Assembly (NCBI GenBank): GCA_011033025.1
Contig: WFMF01000120.1
Location: forward strand, 62,001-126,000
DNA length: 64,000 nt
Direction of reading: 5' to 3'
Origin: Beroe forskalii
Lineage: Eukaryota > Ctenophora > Nuda > Beroida > Beroidae
Of this stretch, positions 22,945 to 35,991 are shown one piece after another. How positions within the stretch are numbered: the first letter of the stretch is position 1; each line of letters begins with the position of its first letter. A model generated the notes under the pieces. That model searched no databases and was not told the origin of the DNA. It saw only the letters and a program-made list of their open reading frames with translations. The position numbers and the translations under genes were made by a program.

Positions 22945-25900
22945 CTGCAAAGTTCATTTAAGTTGCTTCCATGCTTTTTGGGTAGTTTGAGGTGTAAATA
23001 ATCAAATTTAAACGGGAACTGGGAACGAATTTTGTGACTTATGGGAACATGCTTCCAGGGCCATGCCCATCTGGACCGTGGGAAGATCTTGAAATATTTA
23101 TTTCATCAAAATGGCATGAGGGACCGCTTAATTACACTATACCTAAAGCTGTCCATAAGATATATAACTGACTTGAAGCTATTCCAGACATAATTATGGA
23201 CATTATTATTAGTTATGACATAAATTTGGACATAATATTATGGACTTGGTTCAATTGCTAGTTCAGTCCAGGGTGCATGATATGGAACGTCCACACCAAA
23301 CATTTCATTCTTGCAAATAAACCAAGGCTGTTGGCATGGTATCATTGGCATAGTTTGCTTGGGGTGTTGTCACTGCGATAAGTGGTGTAAAGAAAATAAG
23401 TGGTGTCAGAACTCAGTGGAGAAGTTTATAGTTACAGGTCGATGTATTCAACCTGGACAAATTCTGGACTACCATTCATATTTCATATATTATCAAGGCA
23501 TGCTCTACGTAAAAAAGTAAATAGCTGCAAAACTATGAAGTATGTGATATAAAACATTTATTACAAAAGACATATGTACGAGCAAAAAGCATATATATAC
23601 TTTTATACTTATTACATTATTAGCTTAGCCTTCACAGCGGAAAAGGGTGAAATGGGTGGCAGGCACTGGGTATATATTGGGGTGAATACGTTGGGGAATA
23701 AAGGGAAAATAGCTGGCATAATGACAGGAAATTGCAGGGAAAAGGGGGGAAATATGGCGGGGAAAAGGGGGACGGATCGGTTTATTACGGTTCGTATGTA
23801 TATATGTATATAGGTTATGGTTTGAATGGTAGGTTTTTAAGGCTGACCTTTGATATAAATACGGCAGATGAAGGGCTTAGAACTGAGTACCTACAGTCGG
23901 TGTGTCATTATAACGTGAAATTAAGAAATCAAAAATTTACATTAATTTTTGTGAGTACCAGATTAATTAGTAAAAACCTCTTGGCTTAATTTTGGAAGGT
24001 TTTTAAAAATTCATGATCACTTAAATAGTGCGAAATTCTTCACGATCATTTAAGTTAAGTGGTTCCTTAATTTCATTTTTAAGACATAATATGGCCTGGA
24101 CGATTCGATATTATAAATTGTCAATTTGTCACGATACTTTGAATTTCGATTTTCGAACTGAGCTACCTCTATATCTTTTGACTTCGCAATAATTTTACTC
24201 TCACAGCAATCTGCAGTGCGCGCAGATTCTGCACAAATTCCGCCTTGAAACCATCCTTAATAAAATCCAAGACAATCCAACATCGAAATCAAAACAAAGC
24301 CACAATGCAGTAGATTTCCCAAGAAAACCTGCTGTTTGGATTGGATTAATTAGGAAGAGAATTAACCCACAGCCCAATTGCACGACCATACTTGACTCAT
24401 TAAATCAAGCTAAACAAGCCACGTATAAAATCCAAGTTCAAAAATAGGATAAACTGAGTCTAGAAAATCAAGGAACGAAAACACAAGCGACGGAATTAAC
24501 CCTCCGATGTGACATCGACAACGCTCCATTTCAAACCCTGATAATGACGTCACTCTCGACGGCCTACCGATCGTGGCCTATATATATATTCTTATACAGA
24601 CCACCTCCAAGCTAAGGTATATCTAACATACAACAGGCAGAGTAGGGTAAGATAATAATATAAATTAGTAGAATTCACTAATTGTGAGCTAATTTGCATT
24701 TCACCTACTACAACCACCATATAATTAAAGTCGAGTGGAATCCGTGGGATTCCGGAATGAAGTCATTATCAGGGGTTTAAATGGGGTGTGGATGACGAAA
24801 CAGGGGCTGTTTTTCAGCTGCAACATATGATATTTGGACGACGTACACTATATAATATATTTAAAGGGTACTAAGTACTTATATCACGTATCATGAATAG
24901 ATAGATAAGGGGTGCGTGGATATCATGGTGGGTAATGGTAAACGGAGTAGATACAGAGTACCTATTGTTTTTTGAGAGCAGCACCAGCAATTATATACCT
25001 ATATAGATGCGTACATAGTATCAAACAATCAGAATATAATTACGATGTACAGTGTGAAAGAAATGGTTCGTGTATTTATATATTGTGAATCAATACAATA
25101 GCGAAACTGCGACGCCCTATAGTGTGTGCACCTGTATAACTCCTTCGCAAAGTTATATTGTACGGGAACAGATGAGATATCGATTGTGCATGAACTGCAG
25201 CTGATATACCACAGGCGTTATATCTCTTCACGGCTAATACATAAGAGTGAGTTGGTAGCTTCAAGCCGGCTTCAGTTTTTGTGCCCAGTATATGATATTA
25301 TTGAGACACGTTATTGTTTACCCACAGCACCTTGGTTCGACCAAATCACCGCACAGAATCATGCGAATCATGAGCTCTGATTGGTTGACAGTCATTATGT
25401 GCTGGAGTAGATTGATATATGGAACTTGGCTGGAAATTATATCATGTATTATGAGTGTGTGTGGTCCTTTTATACTCGAGTATATTGGTCAGCTGTGAGC
25501 TGTGATAAGTGTCAATGAGATAAGACATGGAGAAAATTTATGTATAAGACAGGAGTTGGATTATATTCTACAACGCCTAAAACAGGGGACGCGAGTTCAA
25601 GAAATGAGAATCCATCTGAAGTTTCCAATTCGCACGTTAAATCAGTATCGCGTACGTTCAAATAGTGGTCGTGTGGACTGTGGAAATCAATAAATTCAAA
25701 GGGCCCTCTCAGAACTCATGATACCAGGTAACGATGGGAGAGTATTTGATATGGCCCTCGACCATAGCTAGATCTACTCACTAAGGGTCAGACAATGAAA
25801 TATTTAAATTAGAACGATTGCTTTCATCCACTATAATATAAAGAACAATACACCACCTACAACCCTTCTTTGTCTCACATATTCTCATTTATTCTCACTT

Positions 25901-27463
25901 CCCAGCCTCCCATCCTCCGGATTCCTCTTTTCTGAATCCTGGTTTTACCGTATCATCCGAACCTTGGTACACTGCTTATTGGGTATGGGCCGTGCTCAAG
26001 TGCAAATGGCGGCATTTTCTTGGTTTAACATGAGGAATTGGTGACTCCGTCTATATTTACTTGGCCTTGCCTCACATTCCCATTTATTGAGCTTTAAAGC
26101 AAAGCCCACTACTAATACTTGATGGATAGATGACGTCATTATCATAGCTCAAAATGGTACGTTATATTGCACCTTGAAACCATCGTTTATGCGCCCGTTG
26201 GTTACCGCCGTCGGAGTTGATTCAGCTATTAACTCTTCGATGCGCACGACTTTCTAATGTCTTAGAATCGCTTGGTACGAACCATATTGCGTTCCGTACC
26301 GTTACAAGCAGGCTTAGGTATACTTATATTCGTCCTAAGATCCTCACTAATCCATGAAATGGAATATCGCCATCTGATGCCATCATTTCACCATATTAAT
26401 CCATGATAATGACGTCATATTGAATTGGCTATATGTTCTTCAGAACCTAAGGTTGGGATTGATGGTAAGCCACTCAAGGACTCATATCAGGAGCTAGGTA
26501 CGGAGAGTCGGTGCAAGGATCATGAAATCTATTGTATTTTCACAAATCCTTATTTATTATGCGAGTGCATACGTTATGGAATAACAGGTACGGCTATAAC
26601 TGGAAAATTACCGATACCACTGGCGGAACCGCCCCCGTTTAAAGTAGTCAATTACCAAGTTCTGAGATCAAATTCCCTTCCCCCGAATTATATTATTTGC
26701 ACAAATTTGATTTTCTTCAATTTGGTAGTTGATCATATCGCGCGTGGGCTGTTATTTAGCTAAAAATCATCTGATAAATCCTGAAAAATACAGATTCTCT
26801 CAATTTCATTCTCTCGGAATTCCACCGACATGCAGGCCAATAAAAACAATAATATTTTGAACTTGTTATTTTGCTAAAACCACAATATTCATTCGACATC
26901 TCGACACATTTATTGACACGCCTTATAAATATTAAGAACGGATGGCTTTTTTTTGTTTCCATAAATTTCCCGAATGAAAGTCAAATTCTTCGCGCTTGTT
27001 CGTACCTACTCCGACCAAAATATTATCGCGATATAATAATATCTTGCTTGCTTCCCAGAACAAGTCTGTCAATAAATAAAAACATCTGATATATCTGCCG
27101 CGAATCAGCAACACGCGAATGAAAATTCAGAACTTATTATAACTTAAAGTGGCGAATTGATCAAAGGAGGCCGCCTATTTTTGCTTGCAGTCTTCCTATC
27201 TAAAAAGCTGTGGTGTTTGATAACTTTCCATTGACGTCATATTGACGTCATGAACATGTTTTATTTGTATCAACAACAATTAAAATGCTGCCTCAGAATT
27301 AGTTCTCGATTAATAATTTGAGTTCGAAGAGAAGTGGCCAATTGGAGTGCTTTAAAGGAAATTTGGCACGATTCATGATGGTCTGATGGTCATAGTGGAT
27401 TCACAGAAAAGTGGGAGGTGTTTCTTTTCCATCGAGAAGATGTTTAGGAAGTAGGCAAAGAGG
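22945..27463. other. Mostly gene-free region
   Basis: No recognised gene. Fragments of the TGACGTCA-core family are at about 24513-24580, 24757-24832, 26128-26165 and 26376-26420. Sequence at 23711-23775 is purine-rich with GGGGAAAA words. A weak exon candidate lies at 24207-24447 on the plus strand; other open frames, including Cys-rich ones at 23311-23517, have no supporting splice pattern. Confidence 0.5.
24207..24447 (+). CDS. Weak candidate terminal exon
   Basis: An acceptor-like TTACTCTCACAG precedes 24207 and a frame stays open about 80 codons to a TAG at 24445-24447. The peptide includes LQCAQILHKFRLETILNKIQ and is charged and non-repetitive. No homology is recognised, and the opposite strand is also partly open. 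Listed because the composition is unlike its AT-rich surroundings, but chance is likely. Confidence 0.18.
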
Positions 27464-27473
27464 CACAGACAAA

Positions 27474-27556
27474 AGTTTACCTTGACACCAGTTGAGATTG
27501 ACACCAGTTTACCTTGACACCAGTCTACCTTGACACCAGTCTACCTTGAAATCAGT
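27474..27556. repeat. 17-bp tandem repeat (ACCTTGACACCAGTCT)
   Basis: Four to five units of ACCTTGACACCAGT(C/T)T in tandem. Simple repeat; the open frame that starts within it is not treated as a gene. Confidence 0.8.
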
Positions 27557-27829
27557 AAACCATTATACCAGTTCCTGTATCTCAAAAGGAAGCCGAGATA
27601 TCACTTTTATCATCGCCTCAGAACCCACCTTTTAAAATTTTATCTATTTACCCACATGCTGGTAAAAAGCAGAGTTCCCCAATGGCATTTTTTGGATAAA
27701 TTTTTGGGGCAAAAAAACTTTCTCACATCTTACAGGGGGTTTACTCAACCTCCTGTTACGAGCCCATCCCGTACTGCTATTCTACACACCGTTTTTTGCC
27801 ACTTTAAATCCAAGGAACTTAATATTTAC

Positions 27830-27914
27830 CTCCGTTCCGAAGTGGCTTGGTATTCCCATCCTCTTCCTCACTGTCCTCTTCATCAGAGATAGTCAGGGAA
27901 CTGTAGTCCGGCAT
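27830..27914 (-). CDS. Candidate first coding exon, acidic N-terminus
   Basis: On the minus strand an ATG at 27914, directly after an in-frame TGA, opens 28 codons plus 1 nt ending at donor GGAG|GTAAAT (exon end 27830, phase 1). The peptide begins MPDYSSLTISDEEDSEEEDG and then becomes basic (TKPLRNG). An acidic SDEEDSEEED run is typical of casein-kinase-2 target segments in real proteins. No family is recognised and downstream exons were not found. Confidence 0.4.
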
Positions 27915-28569
27915 TCACGAAGACGAGGCAATATATATCGAGGGGAACAAACGGCGAAGATATAGAGCAAAAATATTAATGGGAAAGGCGAAATAATTAT
28001 TATATTAAGGCGAAAAATAGGTTTCTATCATGGAAACGGCGAACCTAAAAACCTCTTTGAACATATATATTGCTACAAGCAAGCAAATATATGAAAATTA
28101 ATATGTGTGGCGCTCTATATATATAAATATATTGTATTATTAAAAGACGTGTTCTGAACGTGTGCTGCTGCTAGAGAAAAGGACAATTTATAGGTATTAC
28201 TATAGGACGTAGCATGTAGAAATATTTTTACATGTTTTGCTTTATGTAGAGTATCGAGTCCCGTGTAATTTCAACTGATGCAACGCCAGCTACAGTAACT
28301 TCATACTTTTTAGAGTATATATTGTCAGCACTGAATAATATTATATATTACACCGTATGGTTGGGGGCGACGTTATTATCAGGGCTCTGAATGGGGAGTT
28401 GATGACATCATTATCATGGTTTACAATGGTGAGGTTTGCGGAGGTTGATAAGTACGTGCAATTCCTTTAATATTGTCAGCACACTTAGAAATATGGCGGC
28501 TCCAGGTTCTGTTAAAATGTAGAATACTTACATTAGCTCAATAATATTATTATAACGGCCATTAATTGG

Positions 28570-28764
28570 GCCGCTGTGCTGCGGCGGAGCCGTGAGCTGA
28601 GGCGGAACCGAGTGCTGAGGCGGAGCTGAATGCTGAGGCGAAGCCGAATGCTGAGGCCGAGCCAAGTACTGAGTTTCAGCCAAGGGCTAAAGCGTGCATT
28701 CTTAAGGGGAGCCGAGTGCTAAGGGGTAGCCAAGTTCTGAGGTATAGCCAAGTGCTTTCTAATT
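28570..28764. repeat. ~20-bp tandem repeat (GCTGAGGCGGAGCCGAGT)
   Basis: Nine to ten degenerate units based on GCTGAGGCGGAGCCGAGT. GC content is far above the flanks. On the minus strand it encodes an Ala/Ser/Phe-rich repeat, ending in a stop; this is taken as a by-product. Confidence 0.8.
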
Positions 28765-29497
28765 TCACAAGAAAGGCGCTGTTTTAACAGAGTTGATCTT
28801 CATATCATATTCTTAAAGTGTTCTTGAGGATATTCAAGTATTTTGAGAAATCATCTTTTTCAAAATCTAGAATTAGCATTCATTTAACTCATAGATTTGG
28901 TAGCGTTAACACGACAAAAAATGTTTTTCCTGGTCCTGTCTGTCTAATAATAAAGCTGATGATATAAAGTTCAAGGAAGTTTATTTCCTTATTTCATAAA
29001 AAGGCATATTACAAAGTAACATGACTTTTAAACTTTACCATATGATAACTAAATTATCATAAGTTTCTTGGTTTAGTCTGTTCTAATTCAGGTTTTGGTA
29101 AGGAGTCGGCGTCAAACACGAATAATAAACAGTTTAGTATGACGTTATTATCAGGGTTTCAATGGTTTTAGCCGACATAACCCGCGGCCTACTTTTTAGT
29201 GTGACATCTGTCAAAAAAGTCAAAAAACAAGTGTTTAGGGTGTCAGACGATTGACGTAGGCAAGAGGGGGGAAAACAAATCATTCGTCTAGACAAATTGG
29301 CGCGGGATAAAAATATAGATGACAGACTTATGAACAGTTTGTGACGTTTTCGATTTTTTGAACTTGTTTCAAAAAATCAAATAATTCTTCATTTAAAAAC
29401 ATGAAAAAATCCCCCCTTCTGAATTTTGGACGGTCTACCAAGAAGGTACAGATCATCTCACTGTGAAATTTGCAAAGGCCATTAGAATACACAGACA

Positions 29498-29622
29498 TAC
29501 GAACAGTCTCACCGTTAGCATTGGCTGTTGTTAAAAAGGTACAAACAGACAGACAATCTGACCGTTAGAATGTCTGCTGTTAAAAGTAAGAGGTACAAAC
29601 AGACAGACAATCTCTTACCGTT
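29498..29622 (-). repeat. ~50-56-bp tandem repeat with three donor-like sites
   Basis: On the minus strand a unit ending in CTAACG|GT occurs three times, at exon ends 29619 (GTAAGA), 29563 (GTCAGA) and 29513 (GTGAGA), separated by units containing GTCTGTCTGTTTGTACC. The first copy is the donor of the adjacent coding exon; the others lie downstream in the same frame or beyond a stop. Confidence 0.7.
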
Positions 29623-29880
29623 AGCATCGTCTGTCTCATTCAGCTCCTCCACCAACTTCCTCGTAGTCTCCGGAGACCTATCCACTCCTCCTCCTCCCCC
29701 ATCAAACTTCCTCCGATGTACCGGCCTCGGACTCAGCGAGCGGTGCGTCATCCGAGGCGAAGGCGAGGGGTTGTACATCTTGTGGGACATGTGAGGGGTG
29801 AGGGAGCCAGGGCTGTTTTCATGTTGCTCCCGGGACCGCTTGGAGGCTACCACATGGTACGGAATACAGGAGCCGTTCAT
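29619..29880 (-). CDS. First coding exon of an unrecognised Ser/Pro-rich protein
   Basis: The minus-strand ATG at 29880 lies three codons after an in-frame TGA and begins 87 codons plus 1 nt, ending at donor AACG|GTAAGA (exon end 29619, phase 1). The peptide starts MNGSCIPYHVVASKRSREQ, then has repeated S-P-S-P/L-S-P motifs, a basic HRRK stretch, a run of five glycines and a C-terminal ETTRKLVEELNE helix-like segment. GC and codon use exceed the surroundings, so this is the best non-plexin host exon. The low-complexity N-terminus suggests a nuclear or regulatory protein (inference). Later exons were not identified. Confidence 0.55.
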
Positions 29881-30916
29881 GTCATCTCAGGGATAGAGGA
29901 GATATGTAATATCTCTCGTCGAGTTTGATGCGGTGTTTTGGTAGTTTTTGGGTTTTTTGGTAGTTTTTCAGTGATATACTTCTTTTGGTAGTTTTGTTTC
30001 TGTGTGGTAGTTCTTCGTTGCTTTTTGGTTGAATACTTCACGGAGATTTTGTGGTCCAGTTGAATTTCCTTCTTTGCTTGAGTTCCTTCAGTATTTTGTT
30101 GTACTGAGTTTGTTGATGGTTTGACTGCTTAGGTGTCGTTTTGTGGAATCTCTTGGATGATTCTTGTTATCTTGGGAGATCAATCTGTGGTTATGTTGGA
30201 TTGCTTGGTTGTTCGCTTGAAAAATCAGGAAAGTGTCTGGTATTCGGTATTTCTTGGATTTGCTACAAAGTTGAAAGGGGTCAGTTAAAATAAAATAAAA
30301 CAGTAAAAATCAGCAATTTACAAATTAGATGCGTGTATTGGTCTCAAGAACGAATTTCTACGCCGGTTTGGCGCTGGTCTCACAATTTAATTTATATTCT
30401 TACTCGTTCTTTTGACCAGTGTACGTATTGCGTTGAGGCAACGACTGAAAACAAGTGAGCACTGAGCAGCAAGCGGGGCAATCATATTAAACTACAGAAT
30501 AAAATAAATTATATTCTTATCCAAGGCAAGCACGAGCCAAAATCAACGAAATAAAATAGTCGAGTAATAAATTATAGTCAAGTATACTATTATTAAATAT
30601 ACTAAGTATGCCTAAATCACTGTATACGTATATTAATTCTACTATATATATATATGATGTTCAACAATACTCGGACCAACTGATCATTAATATAAATTTA
30701 TTCATTAACAAAACAAGATGTAAAGTTAAAATAATCATCAACATAACAATATAGAGTGGGCTATAATCATTTATACTACAGAATGTACATCTGCTAACAT
30801 AGGAAGGAAGTTCGAGGTTGGGAATGCCGTCATTTTCATTGTTTAAAATGGTGAATTAAAATGATGAAGTTTAAATTTTCCTCGTGTGCCATGATATGAC
30901 GCGCGCGCATGGAAAT

Positions 30917-31118
30917 TAGATTAGAAAGTTCATAAAATAGGCGCATAAAAAATAGATTCGTTAGTTCATAAAAATAGGGACATGAAAAAAAGATCCGTAA
31001 GTTCATAAAAAGGAACATGAAAACAAGATTCTTCTTATGCTGAACATGAAAAATATTTTCGTATGTTCATAAAATAGGAACATGAAAAATATATTCGTAA
31101 GTTCCATAGAAAATACTA
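30917..31118. repeat. ~38-bp tandem repeat
   Basis: Five degenerate units based on GTTCATAAAATAGGAACATG followed by an AAAAATAGATTCGTAA segment. Open minus-strand frames across it encode repeats of FFMFLFYE type and are not genes. Confidence 0.8.
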
Positions 31119-34100
31119 CATATTGAATGCACTTGTGGACTATGTACCCTTGTGTACAGGCAAGATATGAAATATGTAAGTATGTCAAGCATTGTATTTA
31201 TTCAATTTCATTTCAGCATAAGTACATATTTGTGATATAAGAGTATAAGTTAATCTATCTCACTTGCATGATTAAAATGAAACTATTCATACGAAGATAC
31301 TTATATAATTTCATTTTGGGAAGTACATCTATTTGCACGAGGCGAAGACGAGTAATAATCTATTGTCGCACGAGGAGCAGGCCGTGATTAAAATGAAATT
31401 ATTCATACGAAGATACCATAGTGCATTCATATTTAAACTTAAGTATACTATTTAAACATGCTCTTAGTGTATTAGCCAATGAGGAGTGCATATTTAAACG
31501 TAAGTATTCAGCTCCTTTCCACAAGATACCCTCAAAATTGGCTAATAGTACTTAGTGCATTTATGTTCAAACTCGGGTATACATATTTAAACTTAAGAAT
31601 GCATATTTAAACTTGGTAGGTATACTTTAGACTTAGTGTACATGTAAGATAATATAAGGACAATTTGAAAATCTAAAGAGTACTGTGGGCTATAAAAACA
31701 TTCTGAGAAAAGTAAAAAGTGCAAAAGTGAGATATGAACCTGTGCCCGTAGTATACACAGTACATATATCCTCAATATACCTTGAATTAGAACATTAAAT
31801 AAATTAAAATTACTTTAGCTATGTACCTTATATATCTCCTCAATAATATATATAATATGATATTTATTAAAATGCCTAACTTGAGGGGGAAATGAAAATG
31901 TATATTAATTTATACTTTATTAAGACTTCATAAACTAATATATATTCACATACTTATTTAGTACGTTCCTATATTAGTATGCCACAAATTCAAATTTCAT
32001 ATGTGTAAATTATTGCATTTATTAGATTCCTGGTAGAAACTAGGCTGGAAAAAACGCCCTTATAAGATGCCATACTTAACACACGCAGTTTTTTCAGAAA
32101 TTTTAGGCCTAAAGCTCCTTAATTTTCTGCTTATAGCTCCCTAATTTTTCTGCTTCTTCCATATAGTCTTAATTCTGTGAAGAATATTTTAGAAGATGCC
32201 ATAATTGGTAAGAAGCCTATGAAAATATTAGCTCTTGTAAAAACGAGTCTATAGTTGTCACCGAAACAGAATTTGGAAATAAATTACAGAAAAATCAAGA
32301 GGAATTACCGGTTAAATGTTTAAAAATAAGTTAAGCTAAAGTTTTAGTTTACCACAAAGAAATAGTTTGTAAACAAATAGCAATTCAATTGTTTGAAACC
32401 GCTAACTGCGTAACTACAACTGAGTGCGACAATTTACTACTTGTATCTGAAATTCGTGACTAGAAACACTTGGGACATGAAGAAGAGAAATATCGAAGTA
32501 TCTAGAAATATCGAGAAATATTGAAGTATCTAGGCAAAACCTTGAAATTTGAGCAGGAAACCTGAAATATTTCAACTGATATACGGATAATATAAATTAC
32601 TATTAAAAAGCTGAGCGATAAAAAGTAAGGGGAACGGAAATTTCAATTAAAAATGAGGAATTTTTCACGGTTTCACGATGATAAATTCATGACTTTTTAC
32701 CGTCTTGATTCCTTATAATTTCGTGACTTACTTTGATATTTTTCAGGTATTTACTGTATTGAACGGAAGGGAAAAGTGAAATTAACGAAAATGTGTTTAG
32801 CACTTGATAGAAAGTACGAAAGAAAGTCTATACTAATTTAATAAAAACACTGGAGGAATATTAAATGAACTTTGCGAGAAAAACAAGGAAAATAGTATGA
32901 AAATAGGTGGCCCACGTCACGAACAGAGGATGGAGAAAAATTGTTGAAATATCAGTATTATTTGGAGTAAGTAACTGAAAATGTAACCACGTTTCCACAA
33001 TTTATTCAAACAAAAAGTGTGCTTGCTGTCTTATTTGTTAGATTTTGAGAGCCAATTAAAATTTGAACTAGTCTTGAAACACCCTGATTAATTAAGGCTC
33101 GATAATAGTGTCACCAACATTAGTACACGAGCATACACTCAGGTTTCATACTTTGCAAACGCAGTTGAGGAAACAATAAGAGAATAAAATAAGATTTTGA
33201 TACTCATGATACATTCAAGGTTGAAGTATGCCAACTAAAATACCCTATCTGAAATAAGTCCTAAATCCATGAATGGCAGATTTGGACCAGAGTGGATATC
33301 GAGAACCGTTTAGACATACCACGCTAACAAAATCAACAGCACTACTGACGGACATCTTCCAAAAGAAACATTTTTCAGAACACGAATTTTTCCAAAAATA
33401 TATTCGGAAAACTTCAAAATCAAAGCCAGAACCGTCACGACACCCGGCTTACGACGCCGTGACAACACTCAGAGAGGTCCCGACATGCTGTTAAAAAAGT
33501 AGACCGAGTCTATCATAAAAGTGTTTCGAGGGGGAAGTTTAAACTGTTCTCGCAGTCACGCACACTGTAATACAGAGCCGTATAAATCATGATTCTCGCC
33601 CGCAGTCAGCCGAAACCAAAGCACATATACTCAGGTTAGACGGGGTAAAAGCGTTGAAAAGTGACAATATGTTGGAGTGTCCAGCGTGACGGAGAATAAG
33701 TATGCCTTGAGGTGTGACGGCATTATCATGGTTTAAAGTGGTTCGTTGGTTACGTTTCACTGCCTGTTGCTCAAGCGAGGACTTTATATATTATGCGCTG
33801 AATAAATAATATATGGCAGGTATATTACAAACTGAAACATTATATGGCCTTCTCGTGTATCAAATTTACTGTTGGACAAGGCCCATTTCTCCATTACTTC
33901 ATCCGTATCATGGCCTTATTTATTAAATCAAATCAGCTACGTCAAATCAGTGATTTCCACAGATTCAGCATGCCAAGGACAGTCAACTGGTGTTTTATTA
34001 CTTCATTTTCGGGATGGTTTTCATCTGAAGTTTTCGGTATTTTTCACAGCTGCTAGAGCGTATGCTTAACTTTGTGCAATTTTGAAAAATACGAAAAAAT

Positions 34101-34613
34101 ATTTCCAAATACCAACTCTTGCCAACTTCAATTAGAAACTACAATCAAATACATCAATCTATTCTCCAAAATATTCCAAGTAACAGGTGCGTGATATGAT
34201 ATTAGTCTCGAGAGTCACGGAAGGACAGAATTAGTTAGCTCTATTACATAATTATAAGTAATTTAAACTATTTAAATAATTACAAGTATATAATTTAAAT
34301 AATAATTAATCGAAAATATATCTATAATATTTGTATATTTATAAATACTGACGGGTTATAGATCATCCTAGGTGCTATGTCATATTATCGTAGAAGTTCA
34401 TGCGTTTTGCAATGCCAATAATTAGAAACACACGTTACGCGGCGACAGGCTAATCATAATATTATCATAATTGGCATAATAATTTGAACAGTACCGAGTA
34501 CTAACAGTAGGGAATAGATGTGACAATCGCAGAATAAAGGGCAAAATGATCATTTATTCGGGAAAAAATACTGTTGCTTGGTCGGGGTATAATCCAGTTC
34601 TATGATCACAGCT

Positions 34614-34715
34614 GTGACCGTATACCTTTGATAATGAACTCGGCTCGCCTCTTCATTATCAAACTTACACAGCCTCGGCTTCGCCTCGACCGCGTAAGTT
34701 GCGGCATTCGGTCAC
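34614..34715. repeat. Cloverleaf-like palindromic element II
   Basis: Outer stem GTGACCG (34614-34620) pairs with CGGTCAC (34709-34715). Inside are two hairpins: 34627-34663 with perfect 12-bp arms TTTGATAATGAA/TTCATTATCAAA around CTCGGCTCGCCTC, and 34664-34698 with CTTAC/GTAAG ends around CTCGGCTTCGCCTCG. The loop word matches that of the 16882-17046 element. Confidence 0.65.
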
Positions 34716-35888
34716 GACTTCGAAATGTCACTGCTAAGTACAGAGACCTACCTAAAAGAAAGATTTATTTTCATTAAAGCTTGTTATTACTGATGCTTGT
34801 TTGTAATTCGGGGAAAGTTGTACCCATATTCTTTGAAAATATATATATATTCACAAATGCAAGCAGTCTAGATTTTATTGTATACCTATACTAACAAACC
34901 AAACCTTTTTAACTCAATCTGAAGAATTCAGTGTCCAATGGGTGTAAGCGTTGTTGTTATGACATATTTGTAAATTGCAAGCAGTCTGTCCCTGTCTAAA
35001 ACAATGGCTTTTAACTTTCTATTCCGAAGAATTTACTTTTTTCTAAGTTTTTCCAACGCCTTATTATTCATTAATAACAGAGAGATTTGCTTGTATACGA
35101 ATAAAGACTCCATTCTCATACCATCAAAATGGAAAACTGTTGCTGAAAAGCATGACTTGTTTGCTATGAACATGATAACGAATTGGTGTAAGCATGAAAA
35201 TAATTCAATAAAATTTGAGACAAGTAGTTAAACAAAAATGGGGACAAGGCGGTGCATTAAATCATTTCTGTGTCATAAAGTTTAAAAATAATTACCGGAA
35301 CTTAAAAGGCGGTCCTAGGTTCAAACACAAAATTTCCTGTCGCGGCCTATCCCGAAACAGAAATTACTATCCACATATTCATGAAATATTTGAAAAGATC
35401 AGACCCAAAAACGAAAATTCACAGTATTCGCAGAATCTTATATTTCACATGATCGGAAGTCTGAATGTCTCGCTGAATTGCTACTGTAGCATTAGTTCCT
35501 TAATTACAGTAGACGCTAAGAGAAAAGCATGCCTTTGTCGTCTTCGAATGCGATCTGCAGTAAGTTTGTCGAAGAAAGGTTGAGAAATTTTATTAATAAG
35601 TACGGGGGTAGATTATCGAAATATCCTTCCCGTAGAATCCCAGAATTGTAGGGACCCGCGAGCTGAATCATTGAGAAAAGAAATTTGAAAAGTTAGAATG
35701 AGGCTACCGACTGGCTGAATCTTTTGGCATATTTATTTTGGATTGAAAACATAATGAAGAAATATTACAAATCGAATCACCATGAAAAGGCTAAGGCCGT
35801 ACGGAGTACAGAAGTCACAAATTTGATTCATGCGTTGAAAATATCATTTTCTTAAGAAATGGAAGACTAAAACTTCCTGTTCGTCACT

Positions 35889-35991
35889 ACACGCCGCGCG
35901 CGAGAAGAAGGCGGTAAGGATGACGTCATTATCATATCATGATGTAGTGAGTTGATGACGTCGCACCGCCTTTTTTTCGCGCGCGGCGTTT
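35889..35991. mobile_element. TGACGTCA-core MITE, full copy B
   Basis: Ends are ACACGCCGCGCGCGAGAAGA and, in reverse complement, AAACGCCGCGCGCGAAAAAA, both leading into AGGCGGT. The core reads GATGACGTCATTATCAT on one side and GAGTTGATGACGTCG on the other. It is the cleanest copy, with terminal repeats of about 25 bp. TGACGTCA is the consensus CREB/ATF binding site. Confidence 0.82.

Larger units (their letters stand above)
29881..35888. other. Gene-free AT-rich region
   Basis: Upstream of the 29880 start, sequence to about 30250 is T/G-rich (repeated TTTTGGTAGTTTT words) and may be promoter or 5' UTR, on position alone. Beyond it lie a tandem repeat (30917-31118), repeated GCATATTTAAACTTAAG words (31420-31620), fragments of the TGACGTCA-core family (30824-30860, 33714-33745) and a cloverleaf palindrome (34614-34715). 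A 73-codon plus-strand frame at 33273-33494 with a reasonable ATG context has no recognisable family. Confidence 0.5.

Noticed and set aside
26425-26763. 112-codon plus-strand frame with an acceptor-like TTCTTCAG near its start
   Set aside because: The only donor nearby (GTACGG) is weak, the rest of the frame is AT-rich and no family is recognised.
33273-33494. 73-codon plus-strand frame with a fair ATG context
   Set aside because: Composition is plausible, but length, lack of splice signals and lack of any recognised motif leave it at chance level.
35215-35583. 122-codon plus-strand frame
   Set aside because: Basic, low-complexity sequence with no motif and no flanking signals.
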